Part shown: in pieces, positions 1 to 6,144 of the stretch
Numbering within the stretch: position 1 is the first letter of the stretch
How the letters are laid out: each line of letters opens with the position of its first letter
Source of the DNA: JAZDLC01 sp043802345
GTDB taxonomy: Bacteria > Planctomycetota > B15-G4 > JADJEK01
Assembly: GCA_043802345.1 (NCBI GenBank)
Contig: JAZDLC010000331.1
Span: 1-6,144, forward strand
DNA: 6,144 nt
Reading direction: 5' to 3'
The notes under the pieces: generated by a model
Told to the model about the DNA's origin: nothing
Database searches by the model: none
The model's input: the letters and a program-made list of their open reading frames with translations, nothing else
Position numbers and translations under genes: made by a program

Positions 1-176
1 TTTGTTCTCAGCAACAATACGGAGGAGCACTCGGTGCCGCCACTTGTCTGCATTTTGGACGTGCAATGGGAGTTCCACCCCCGCGCTCCCCCGATCCGCG
101 GCTACAACCAGTGAACAGGCAGTTCATTATGAGCCTCGTGCCAGCCGGATTCAGACTTCCTTCGCCCTGAGGACGC
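1..176. other. Non-coding or unresolved stretch downstream of moaA
   Basis: These bases follow the moaA stop and contain no gene I can support. By hand count GC is about 58%, lower than sampled gene lines (a sampled sufS line is about 68%). On the plus strand, frame 1 is open from the left edge to a TGA at 112-114 (37 codons, reading FVLSNNTEEH at its start and PIRGYNQ at its end), with GC-rich third positions. It could be the tail of a gene converging on moaA, but other frames are also open and I recognise no family. Weak stem-loops occur at 110-128 and 167-180, neither followed by a T run, so I do not call a terminator. Confidence 0.35.
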
Positions 177-1220
177 TCAGCCCCCCCGGGTATGCATCTC
201 CAGCCGGGGGTCTTCCCGCAGGTTGTCCTGGTTGTGGGGCGAACTCCTCTCCTTGAGCTCAAGGCGTTCCTCCGCGCCGCGATTTGCCCTCTTTGTCCAT
301 CCCGCCACGATCCGCCGCTTCAGATCGTCGTTGCTCAGCCCCTCCCGGAACGGCGATTTCAGGTCGATCCCTGCCGCCGCGTAGAGGCAGTGGTACCAGG
401 TTCCGTCAGCCGTCAGCCTCGAACGGTTGCACGTTCCACAGAACGGCGCCGTGGTGGACGCGACGATGCCGAACACCGTCCCATCCGCGAGGCGGTATCT
501 GTTCGCCGGCGCCGCGGACTCTTCCAGAGAGGCCGGCTCGAGTAGCTGGACCTTGCCGAACCGGGTCTCGATCTCGGCAAGGATGGCATCGCGAGTCTGT
601 ACCTGATCGAGCGACCAACCGGTGGCCCCACCCACGTCCATGTACTCGATGAATCTCACCTCGGCTCCGACCTGGCGGCCGAACTCGATCAGATCGGGGA
701 TCTCGTCGTCGTTCGTGCCGCGGATGACCACGGTGTCGATGCGCGTATTCTGGAAGCCGACCCGCCCCAGTTGCTCGATTCCGGCAAGGGTCCGGCCCAG
801 GCTGTCCGAGCGGCTCATCCTCTCGAACCGCTCCGGCCGGAGCGTGTCCAGGCTGACCGTCACCCGGTGGAGTCCGGCGAGCTTCAAATCGAGAGCCGCC
901 TCCGCGAGGATCTGGCCATTGGTGGTCATGGCCAGATCCTGAATGCGCTTCCTTCTGGCAAGTTGTTCCACCAGCCGCGGCAGGTCTCGCCGGAGCAGGG
1001 GTTCGCCTCCCGTGAGGCGGATCTTGGTGACTCCCAGGTCGAGGAACAGATCGACCAGCGCACTCATCTCCCCGTAGTGCAGGAGGTCCGCCCTGGGGAG
1101 CCAGCGGTACGCCTCATGCGGCATGCAGTACTGGCAGCGCAGGTTGCACCGGTCAGTGACGGAAAGGCGCAGATTCCTCAGCGGCCGTCCGAGCAGGTCG
1201 AGAAGTGGCGGGAGGGTCAT
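177..1220 (-). CDS. moaA: MoaA, GTP 3',8-cyclase (radical SAM, molybdenum cofactor step 1)
   Basis: MoaA is a cytoplasmic radical SAM enzyme converting GTP to 3',8-cyclo-7,8-dihydro-GTP, the first step of molybdenum cofactor synthesis; MoaC then forms cPMP. The 347 residues are slightly longer than E. coli MoaA (329). The N-terminal [4Fe-4S] motif CNLRCQYC (Cys25, Cys29, Cys32) binds SAM. GGEP (71-74) is the SAM amino-group contact. SLDT (123-126) and IRGTNDDEI follow. The C-terminal [4Fe-4S] ligands that hold GTP are Cys261, Cys264 and Cys278 (CX2CX13C). Arg18, Arg266 and Arg268 fit the GTP-site arginines. The protein ends in EMHTRGG, so the C-terminal GG tail needed for catalysis in the family is intact. 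The start overlaps the DUF59 stop (ATGA); no strong Shine-Dalgarno precedes it, so translation probably depends on coupling. No moaC or other Mo-cofactor gene is in the window. Confidence 0.97.
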   Translation of the reverse strand: MTLPPLLDLLGRPLRNLRLSVTDRCNLRCQYCMPHEAYRWLPRADLLHYGEMSALVDLFLDLGVTKIRLTGGEPLLRRDLPRLVEQLARRKRIQDLAMTTNGQILAEAALDLKLAGLHRVTVSLDTLRPERFERMSRSDSLGRTLAGIEQLGRVGFQNTRIDTVVIRGTNDDEIPDLIEFGRQVGAEVRFIEYMDVGGATGWSLDQVQTRDAILAEIETRFGKVQLLEPASLEESAAPANRYRLADGTVFGIVASTTAPFCGTCNRSRLTADGTWYHCLYAAAGIDLKSPFREGLSNDDLKRRIVAGWTKRANRGAEERLELKERSSPHNQDNLREDPRLEMHTRGG

Positions 1221-1549
1221 TCAAGTCCGAGCTCGAGCTTGGCAGCCTCTGACATCATTTCCCTGTCCCAGGGCGGCTCCCAGACGACCTTCACTTCGCA
1301 ATCGCTGATTCCGTCCACGGCCTTCACCTTGGACTTGATGTCCAGCGGGATCATCTCCGCCGCGGGGCAGTGCGGCGAGGTCAGGGTCATCGTGATCAGA
1401 GCCTTGCCAGCGCCGTCCACCTCGATGTCATAGACGAGCCCCATGTCGTAGATGTTGACCGGGATTTCCGGGTCGTACACACGCCTCAGGGCCGTGATGA
1501 TCGGACCGCACAGAGGCGAATCTCCGGCCTTCTCACTCTCTTCTGACAT
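1217..1549 (-). CDS. sufT: DUF59 (MIP18/PaaD-like) SUF-associated Fe-S assembly protein, SufT-type
   Basis: This is a small cytoplasmic protein of the DUF59/MIP18 family. The family includes SufT, PaaD and the N-terminal domain of some Mrp/ApbC-like carriers, and helps mature Fe-S proteins; the exact chemistry is not settled. The 110 residues cover a single domain. Visible motifs: ALRRVYDPEIPVNIYDMGLV (about 20-39), the conserved TSPHCPAAEMIP with reactive-type Cys61, and the tail WEPPWDREMMSEAAKLELGL (90-109), characteristic of SUF-operon members. Two further cysteines, Cys14 and Cys84, lie outside the family motif. The start is set by a perfect AGGAGG 8 bases upstream. An upstream extension would run in the wrong frame through sufU and looks non-biological. 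The TGA stop overlaps the moaA ATG by 4 bases. The short form lacks the longer N-terminal extension seen in some proteins called SufT, so the symbol is less certain than the family. Confidence 0.9.
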   Translation of the reverse strand: MSEESEKAGDSPLCGPIITALRRVYDPEIPVNIYDMGLVYDIEVDGAGKALITMTLTSPHCPAAEMIPLDIKSKVKAVDGISDCEVKVVWEPPWDREMMSEAAKLELGLE

Positions 1550-1557
1550 CTGAATGC

Positions 1558-1563
1558 CCTCCT
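1558..1563 (-). promoter_or_regulatory. Ribosome binding site of the DUF59/sufT gene
   Basis: A perfect AGGAGG on the minus strand, directly after the sufU TAG stop and 8 bases before the ATG at 1549. It decides the start, because the same frame stays open without function through most of sufU up to 2020. Confidence 0.8.
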
Positions 1564-2013
1564 CTACTCGGTAGACGCTGGATCGGTCTTGTTGTCCAGG
1601 GCTGACCGCAGGGTGTGCCAGGCAAGGGTCGCGCATTTCACGCGGTTCGGGAATTCCCGCACGCCCGCAAACACCGCCAGCTTGCCCAGATGCTCGAGAT
1701 TCTCCGGGAGATCCCCGGCGATCAGGTCGTGAAACTGTTCGAACAACAGGCGGGCCTCCGCCTCGGTCTTCCCCTTGATCGCCTGGGTCATCATCGAGGT
1801 GGAGGCGGTCGAGATGGCGCACCCGGAGCCCTGAAAAGAAACGTCGGTGACCACGCCGTCGTCGTTCAGGCGGATGAACAGCTCCAGTTGATCTCCGCAG
1901 AGCGGGTTGTACCCCTCGGCGACGCGGTTGGCGCCCTCGTCCCTGCGGAAGTTCCGTGGGCTCTTGCCATGGTCGAGAATCACTTCCTGATACAGTTCGC
2001 GCAGGTCGGACAT
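1564..2013 (-). CDS. sufU: SufU, zinc-dependent sulfur acceptor for SufS
   Basis: SufU is an IscU-fold protein. In B. subtilis it takes sulfur from SufS through a zinc-bound cysteine instead of acting as the main scaffold. The 149 residues match the family. The zinc ligands are all present: Cys39 and Asp41 in NPLCGD, Cys65 in GSGCAIS, and Cys127 in RVKCATLAWHTL; these correspond to B. subtilis Cys41, Asp43, Cys66 and Cys128. The segment before the third cysteine, with LGKLAVFAGVREFPNRVKC, is the insertion that separates SufU from IscU. The LPPVK chaperone-recognition motif of IscU is absent. It begins one base inside the sufS stop (TGATG) and ends in TAG, 14 bases before the next gene. It replaces SufE, which is not seen in the window. 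Conserved His354 in the neighbouring SufS supports the pairing. Confidence 0.96.
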   Translation of the reverse strand: MSDLRELYQEVILDHGKSPRNFRRDEGANRVAEGYNPLCGDQLELFIRLNDDGVVTDVSFQGSGCAISTASTSMMTQAIKGKTEAEARLLFEQFHDLIAGDLPENLEHLGKLAVFAGVREFPNRVKCATLAWHTLRSALDNKTDPASTE

Positions 2014-3260
2014 CAGCCAAAGACCTCGATGACCCGGTTCAGACCCACGATCAACTGATCCAGATCTTCACGAGTGTTGTAGAGCGCCAGGGAAGCGCGG
2101 ATGGTGGCCGGCACGCCGTAGCGCTTCATCACCGGTTGGGTGCAGTGGTGGCCGGTGCGGACGGCCACGCCCTCCATGTCGAGAATCGTCCCGACGTCAT
2201 GGGGATGAACGCCTTCGAGCACGAACGAGAGCACGCTGGAACGGTGGGCGGCGGTGCCGATGAGGCGGATCCCGTGCAGTTCCGAGAGCCTCTCCGTGCC
2301 GTATGCCAGCAGATCCCCCTCGTGCGCGGCGATGGCGTCCAGGCCAAGCTGCTCGATGTAGTCGATCGCCACCGCAAAGCCGATCGGGCCGGCGATGTTC
2401 GGCGTGCCGGCTTCGAACTTGTACGGCAGGGCGCTGTACTGCGTCTTCTCGAAGGTGACCGAGAGGATCATGTCGCCGCCGCCCTGGTACGGCGGCATCT
2501 TTTCCAGCACTTCTCGCTTGCCGTAGAGCGCTCCGATGCCGGTCGGGCCGTACATCTTGTGGGCGGACAGGGTGTAGAAATCGACGTCCAGGGCGCGCAC
2601 GTCGACCTTCTGGTGGGAAGCGGCCTGGGCGCCGTCGACGAGCACCAGGGCCCCGGCCCGATGCGCCTTCTCGACGATCTCTGCGATCGGGTTGACCGTT
2701 CCCAGGGAATTCGACTGGTGCACGACCGAGACCAGGCGGGTCCTGTCGGACAGCAGCCGCTCGAACTCCTCCATGATCAGCTCGCCCCGGTCGTTGATCG
2801 GGGCGACTCTCAGCACCGCGCCGGTGCGCTCGGCGATCATCTGCCAGGGGACGATGTTGGAGTGATGCTCCATGGTGGTGATCAGGATTTCGTCACCTGG
2901 GCGAAAACCCTGACCCAGGGAGGCGGCCACCAGGTTGATCGCCTCGGTCACCCCCCGGAGGAAGATGATCTCCGCGTCCTCCGCCGCGTTCAGGAATCGC
3001 CGCACGCGGCCTCTGGCGTCCTCGTACGCGCGGGTCGCCCGGCCGGACAGTTCGTGCACGCCCCGGTGGATGTTCGAGTTGTCCCTGCGGTAGTAGTTCG
3101 AGATCGCCTCGATGACCTGTTCCGGCTTCTGGGTGGTGGCCGCGTTGTCGAGATAGGCCAGCCGCTTCCCATGAACCTCCTGGTGGAGGATCGGGAAGTC
3201 GTTCCGGATCTGGTCCAGATCGAAGCCTGTCCGCACGGCCGTCTCCTCTCCCGCGCTCAT
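2013..3260 (-). CDS. sufS: SufS, group II cysteine desulfurase
   Basis: SufS is a PLP enzyme that converts L-cysteine to L-alanine and holds the sulfur as a persulfide for transfer to the SUF scaffold. The 415 residues fit the family (about 406). Visible features: FPIL and YLDNAATTQKP near the N-terminus; NIHRGVHELS (63-72); His132 in EHHSNIVPW stacking on PLP; Asp209 and Gln212 in VDGAQ; the Schiff-base Lys235 in SAHKMYGP; the substrate-contact segment around FEAGTPNIAG (282-291); and the persulfide Cys373 in RTGHHCTQPVM. The short loop carrying Cys373 is typical of group II (SufS/CsdA) as opposed to IscS/NifS. His354 in VHPHDV matches B. subtilis SufS His342, the residue that swaps onto the SufU zinc, which fits the sufU gene next door. 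The start overlaps the sufD stop (ATGA). The TGA stop shares one base with the sufU ATG (TGATG). Confidence 0.98.
   Translation of the reverse strand: MSAGEETAVRTGFDLDQIRNDFPILHQEVHGKRLAYLDNAATTQKPEQVIEAISNYYRRDNSNIHRGVHELSGRATRAYEDARGRVRRFLNAAEDAEIIFLRGVTEAINLVAASLGQGFRPGDEILITTMEHHSNIVPWQMIAERTGAVLRVAPINDRGELIMEEFERLLSDRTRLVSVVHQSNSLGTVNPIAEIVEKAHRAGALVLVDGAQAASHQKVDVRALDVDFYTLSAHKMYGPTGIGALYGKREVLEKMPPYQGGGDMILSVTFEKTQYSALPYKFEAGTPNIAGPIGFAVAIDYIEQLGLDAIAAHEGDLLAYGTERLSELHGIRLIGTAAHRSSVLSFVLEGVHPHDVGTILDMEGVAVRTGHHCTQPVMKRYGVPATIRASLALYNTREDLDQLIVGLNRVIEVFG
2024..2027 (-). promoter_or_regulatory. Probable ribosome binding site of sufU
   Basis: GAGG (in CGAGGTC) on the minus strand, 10 bases before the sufU ATG at 2013, inside the 3' end of sufS. 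It is modest but well placed. Confidence 0.4.
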
Positions 3261-4585
3261 GGTTGCCCCTTCCGAATCAGCCGTTCGGCCAGCCGCTCGC
3301 GGAGGGCGGGAATCCGGATCCGATCGACGATCTCGTTCGCGAAAGCGTAGATCAGCAGGTCCCTGGCGGCCACCTCCGAAATCCCCCTGGAGCGAAGATA
3401 GAACAACGCCTTCTCGTCCAGGCGTCCGACGGTCGAGCCGTGCCGGCAGCGGACATCGTCGGCGTAGATCTCGAGCTGGGGCGTGCTGTCGGCCCGCGCC
3501 TCACCGGAGAGCAGCAGGTTGTTGTTCGTCTGCTGCGCGTCGATCTTCTGCGAGTCCTGCTGGACGATGATCCGGCCGAAGAAGACGCCCCTGGACTGAC
3601 CGTCGAGAATGCCCTTGTACAGTTCCCTGCTGGTGGTGTTGCTGGCCGCGTGATCGACCCGGCTGTGGTTGTCCACGTGCGTCTTTCCGGAAAGACTGTA
3701 GAGCCCGTCCAGCTCGCAGTTGGCGCCCTTCGCCGCGAGCACCACGGTCAGCTCGTTCCGCACCAACCCTCCGCCGAGTTCGATCACCTGCGATCCGTAG
3801 TGGCCGTCCCGATCGACGCGCACATTGTTGGTCGCCAGATGGCAGGTGGAAGGGCTCTCGTCCACGAGCTTGGTGTGCTCGAGGGCGGCGCCCTCCGCGA
3901 TTTCGACGTCGAGAACCACGTTGTTGAACAGGTTCGCGGAACCTCCCGTGCAGACGAACTGCTCCAGGAGACAGGCCCGCGCTCCCCGCTCGAGACAGAT
4001 CCGGAGTCTCGGGTGGATCATCATCGGATCCGACGGACTGTCGGCGACAAACAGCAGCTCGATCGGCCGGGCTACCTCCACGCCCGCACGGATCGTGATC
4101 TCGACGCCCTGTTCGAAGAACGCCGTGTTGAGCAGGGCGAGGGAACCCTCCGACTCTCTCGGGCCAGGCGTCAGCGCGGCAACCCTGTCTTCCAGCGTTC
4201 CGACCTCGACTCCCTCGGGGAGCGGGTCCAGGCTGCTCAGAGTCGGGTCGAGGCGGCCGTTCCGAAAGGTCAGGCGGCAGCTCTCTTCGAGAGCACTGCG
4301 GTCGACCAGATCGCGGACCGAGTCCGACCCTGTTCCGGTAGCCGGCGGCGCGCGAAAGCTGGTGCGAAGGATCGGCCCGAGATCGGTGGATCTCCAGTCC
4401 TCGTCCTTCCGCGTGGGCAGGCCGATCTCGGCGAAACGGGAAAGAGCCTCCCGCCGGACCGCTCCCAGGCCGGTGGCCGCATCAGCGCCGAATCGTTCGG
4501 CCTCGGCTGCATGCGCTTTCAGGAAACGCTCCACCTCCTCGGGGCGGGTGGACTGCTTTTCAGCCATTTGACTGCTCGCCTTCAT
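3257..4585 (-). CDS. sufD: SufD, Fe-S cluster assembly subunit
   Basis: SufD is the SufB paralogue that pairs with SufB in SufBC2D and is needed for iron acquisition and cluster assembly. The product has 442 residues, close to E. coli SufD (423). The N-terminal helical part carries the family motif GLPTRKDEDWRSTDL (about 55-69). The middle is the beta-helix core. The C-terminal part contains YKGILDGQSRGVFFGRI, DAQQTNNNLLLS (349-360), and DDVRCRHGSTVGRLDEKALF (about 377-394). Cys380 and His382 match E. coli Cys358 and His360, the latter placed at the SufB-SufD interface with SufB Cys405. The start at 4585 gives an ATGA overlap with sufC. A second ATG at 4567 (MAEKQ) would remove six residues and cannot be excluded. 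The TGA stop overlaps the sufS ATG by 4 bases. The function is certain and the exact start is moderately sure. Confidence 0.96.
   Translation of the reverse strand: MKASSQMAEKQSTRPEEVERFLKAHAAEAERFGADAATGLGAVRREALSRFAEIGLPTRKDEDWRSTDLGPILRTSFRAPPATGTGSDSVRDLVDRSALEESCRLTFRNGRLDPTLSSLDPLPEGVEVGTLEDRVAALTPGPRESEGSLALLNTAFFEQGVEITIRAGVEVARPIELLFVADSPSDPMMIHPRLRICLERGARACLLEQFVCTGGSANLFNNVVLDVEIAEGAALEHTKLVDESPSTCHLATNNVRVDRDGHYGSQVIELGGGLVRNELTVVLAAKGANCELDGLYSLSGKTHVDNHSRVDHAASNTTSRELYKGILDGQSRGVFFGRIIVQQDSQKIDAQQTNNNLLLSGEARADSTPQLEIYADDVRCRHGSTVGRLDEKALFYLRSRGISEVAARDLLIYAFANEIVDRIRIPALRERLAERLIRKGQP
3266..3271 (-). promoter_or_regulatory. Ribosome binding site of sufS
   Basis: AAGGGG (within GGAAGGGG, 3266-3273) on the minus strand, 5 bases before the sufS ATG at 3260. 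It lies inside the last codons of sufD and supports the overlapping start. Confidence 0.55.
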
Positions 4586-5346
4586 GACGCGGTGTTGGCC
4601 TCCTGCTCGCGGACCCAGGTGTATCCCTGCTTCTCCAGTCTCAGGGCCAGATCCGCGCCGCCCGACTTCAGGATCCGCCCGCCGGCCAGGACATGCACCC
4701 TGTCAGGCACGATGTACTCGAGCAGCCGCTGGTAGTGGGTGATCAGCAGGATGCCTCGCTTCTTGTTGCGCATGGCATTCACGCCGGCGGCCACGACCTT
4801 CAGTGCGTCGATGTCGAGACCCGAGTCGGTCTCGTCCAGCACGGCCATCTTCGGCTCCAGCACGGCCATTTGGAAGATCTCGTTCCGCTTCTTCTCGCCG
4901 CCGGAGAACCCCGCGTTCACCGGCCGCTTCAGGAGCGCCTCGTCGATGTCGATCACCTTCGACTTCTCCTTGACCAGGGCCAGGAAGTCGATGGCGTCGA
5001 GAGCCTCCTTGTTGCGGTGCTTGCGGATGGCGTTCAGCGCGGTCCGCAGGAACATCATGTTGCTGATGCCCGCGATTTCCACCGGGTACTGAAACGCCAG
5101 GAAGAGCCCTTCCCGGGCACGGACTTCCGGCTCCATCTGGAGCAGGTCCTGGCCGAGGAAGGTCACTCCGCCCTCGATCACTTCGTACCCTTCCCGCCCG
5201 GAGAGCAGGTTCGCGAGCGTGCTCTTGCCCGATCCGTTGGGGCCCATGATGGCGTGGACCTCACCGGCCTTGACCTCGAGGTCGATCCCGTTCAGGATCT
5301 GTTTCCCGCCGATCACGCGGGCGTGCAGATTGTCGATCTTCAGCAT
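4582..5346 (-). CDS. sufC: SufC, ABC-type ATPase of the SufBCD complex
   Basis: SufC is the cytoplasmic ATPase that dimerises within SufBC2D and drives its conformational change during cluster assembly. It is related to ABC transporter ATPases but has no membrane partner. The 254 residues fit the usual length of about 250. Visible motifs in order: Walker A GPNGSGKST (35-43, Lys41), Q-loop Gln86 in FQYP, ABC signature FSGGEKKRNE (147-156), Walker B ending MAVLDE (Asp171, Glu172), D-loop SGLD (175-178) and H-loop His204 in ITHYQ. The sequence DETDSGLDIDALK is typical of SufC as opposed to transporter ATPases. The start at MLKIDN is chosen because homologues begin there, a Shine-Dalgarno sits 7 bases upstream, and the upstream extension overlaps sufB and reads as arginine/serine-rich nonsense. 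The TGA stop overlaps the sufD ATG by 4 bases (ATGA), implying coupled translation. Confidence 0.98.
   Translation of the reverse strand: MLKIDNLHARVIGGKQILNGIDLEVKAGEVHAIMGPNGSGKSTLANLLSGREGYEVIEGGVTFLGQDLLQMEPEVRAREGLFLAFQYPVEIAGISNMMFLRTALNAIRKHRNKEALDAIDFLALVKEKSKVIDIDEALLKRPVNAGFSGGEKKRNEIFQMAVLEPKMAVLDETDSGLDIDALKVVAAGVNAMRNKKRGILLITHYQRLLEYIVPDRVHVLAGGRILKSGGADLALRLEKQGYTWVREQEANTAS
4599..4604 (-). promoter_or_regulatory. Probable ribosome binding site of sufD
   Basis: AGGAGG on the minus strand, within the last codons of sufC. It is 13 bases upstream of the ATG at 4585, longer than ideal. A weaker AAGG at 4579-4582 lies 11 bases before a second in-frame ATG at 4567. Confidence 0.4.
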
Positions 5347-5353
5347 TTGCCTG

Positions 5354-5358
5354 TCCTC
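5354..5358 (-). promoter_or_regulatory. Ribosome binding site of sufC
   Basis: GAGGA on the minus strand, 7 bases upstream of the ATG at 5346-5344. It fixes the sufC start, because the frame is open for another 46 codons into sufB and an out-of-frame ATG lies just upstream (5360-5358). Confidence 0.65.
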
Positions 5359-5380
5359 ATTGTCGGCCCGCCAGGGGCGC

Positions 5381-6144
<764 letters not shown>

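Noticed and set aside
27..46. Minus-strand AAGTGGCGGCACCGAGTGC resembles the 3' end of a Cas9 tracrRNA
   Set aside because: Only a 4-base stem (GCAC/GTGC) forms. There is no repeat array, anti-repeat, cas gene or T run nearby, so it is a chance likeness.
110..128. Seven-pair stem (one G-U) as a plus-strand terminator
   Set aside because: The stem is weak and AT-containing, with no following T tract. It was kept only as context for the possible convergent gene tail.
167..180. CTGAG-GACG-CTCAG stem-loop at the moaA stop as a terminator
   Set aside because: The stem is only five pairs and no T run follows on either strand, so an intrinsic terminator is not supported.
1230..1239. Palindrome AGCTCGAGCT just upstream of moaA as an operator
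   Set aside because: It encodes the last residues of the DUF59 protein (LELG region) with normal codons and sits inside an operon without a visible promoter, so coding constraint explains it.
1550..2020. N-terminal extension of the DUF59 gene upstream to 2020
   Set aside because: The extension is sufU read in another frame and is full of Arg and Pro. The perfect AGGAGG before 1549 and the family's usual length mark the true start.
1956..3350. 464-codon open frame on the plus strand opposite sufS
   Set aside because: It mirrors sufS, whose motifs and catalytic residues are all intact. Its translation is rich in Arg, Val, Asp and His with no recognisable motif, as expected for the antisense of a GC-rich gene.
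3263..4735. 490-codon open frame on the plus strand opposite sufD and the end of sufC
   Set aside because: It crosses the sufC/sufD junction in antisense and has no domain or hydrophobic pattern. It is explained by the third-position GC bias of the real genes.

Overview
The window holds one block of seven co-oriented genes on the minus strand, read right to left: sufB (cut by the right edge), sufC, sufD, sufS, sufU, a DUF59/SufT-type gene and moaA. Every base from 177 to 6144 is coding or in gaps of 14 and 34 bases. Nothing on the plus strand can be supported over this stretch. The long plus-strand open frames opposite sufS and sufD are by-products of GC-rich codon use.

The organism is a GC-rich bacterium that I cannot place to a phylum. 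The B-C-D-S core order resembles the cyanobacterial and enterobacterial suf operons, but there is no SufE. The sulfur acceptor is instead the SufU type known from Firmicutes and Actinobacteria, followed by a DUF59 protein. SufU plus DUF59 with moaA as the last gene suggests a lineage outside the classic model organisms. This is inference from gene content only.

Layout: 5381-6144 is the C-terminal half of SufB. 4582-5346 is the SufC ATPase, 3257-4585 SufD, 2013-3260 the cysteine desulfurase SufS, 1564-2013 SufU, 1217-1549 the DUF59/SufT-type assembly factor, and 177-1220 MoaA (GTP 3',8-cyclase). 1-176 has no gene I can support; it is lower in GC than the genes and may contain the very end of a plus-strand gene converging on moaA.

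How the genes work together: SufS removes sulfur from cysteine. SufU accepts it through a zinc-ligand exchange and passes it to the SufB-SufC2-SufD scaffold, where the Fe-S cluster is built. The DUF59 protein is a likely helper in cluster delivery. MoaA is a radical SAM enzyme that needs two [4Fe-4S] clusters and starts molybdenum cofactor synthesis, so it is a natural client of the upstream machinery. Four of the six junctions are stop/start overlaps of 1 or 4 bases and the other two have Shine-Dalgarno sequences, so the set is probably one transcript. Its promoter and any regulator lie to the right of the window, and no convincing terminator is visible after moaA.

All key catalytic or ligand residues I checked are intact. 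I see no mobile element, CRISPR array, RNA gene or unknown defence system. The interest lies in the pairing of SUF assembly genes with moaA, not in a new system.
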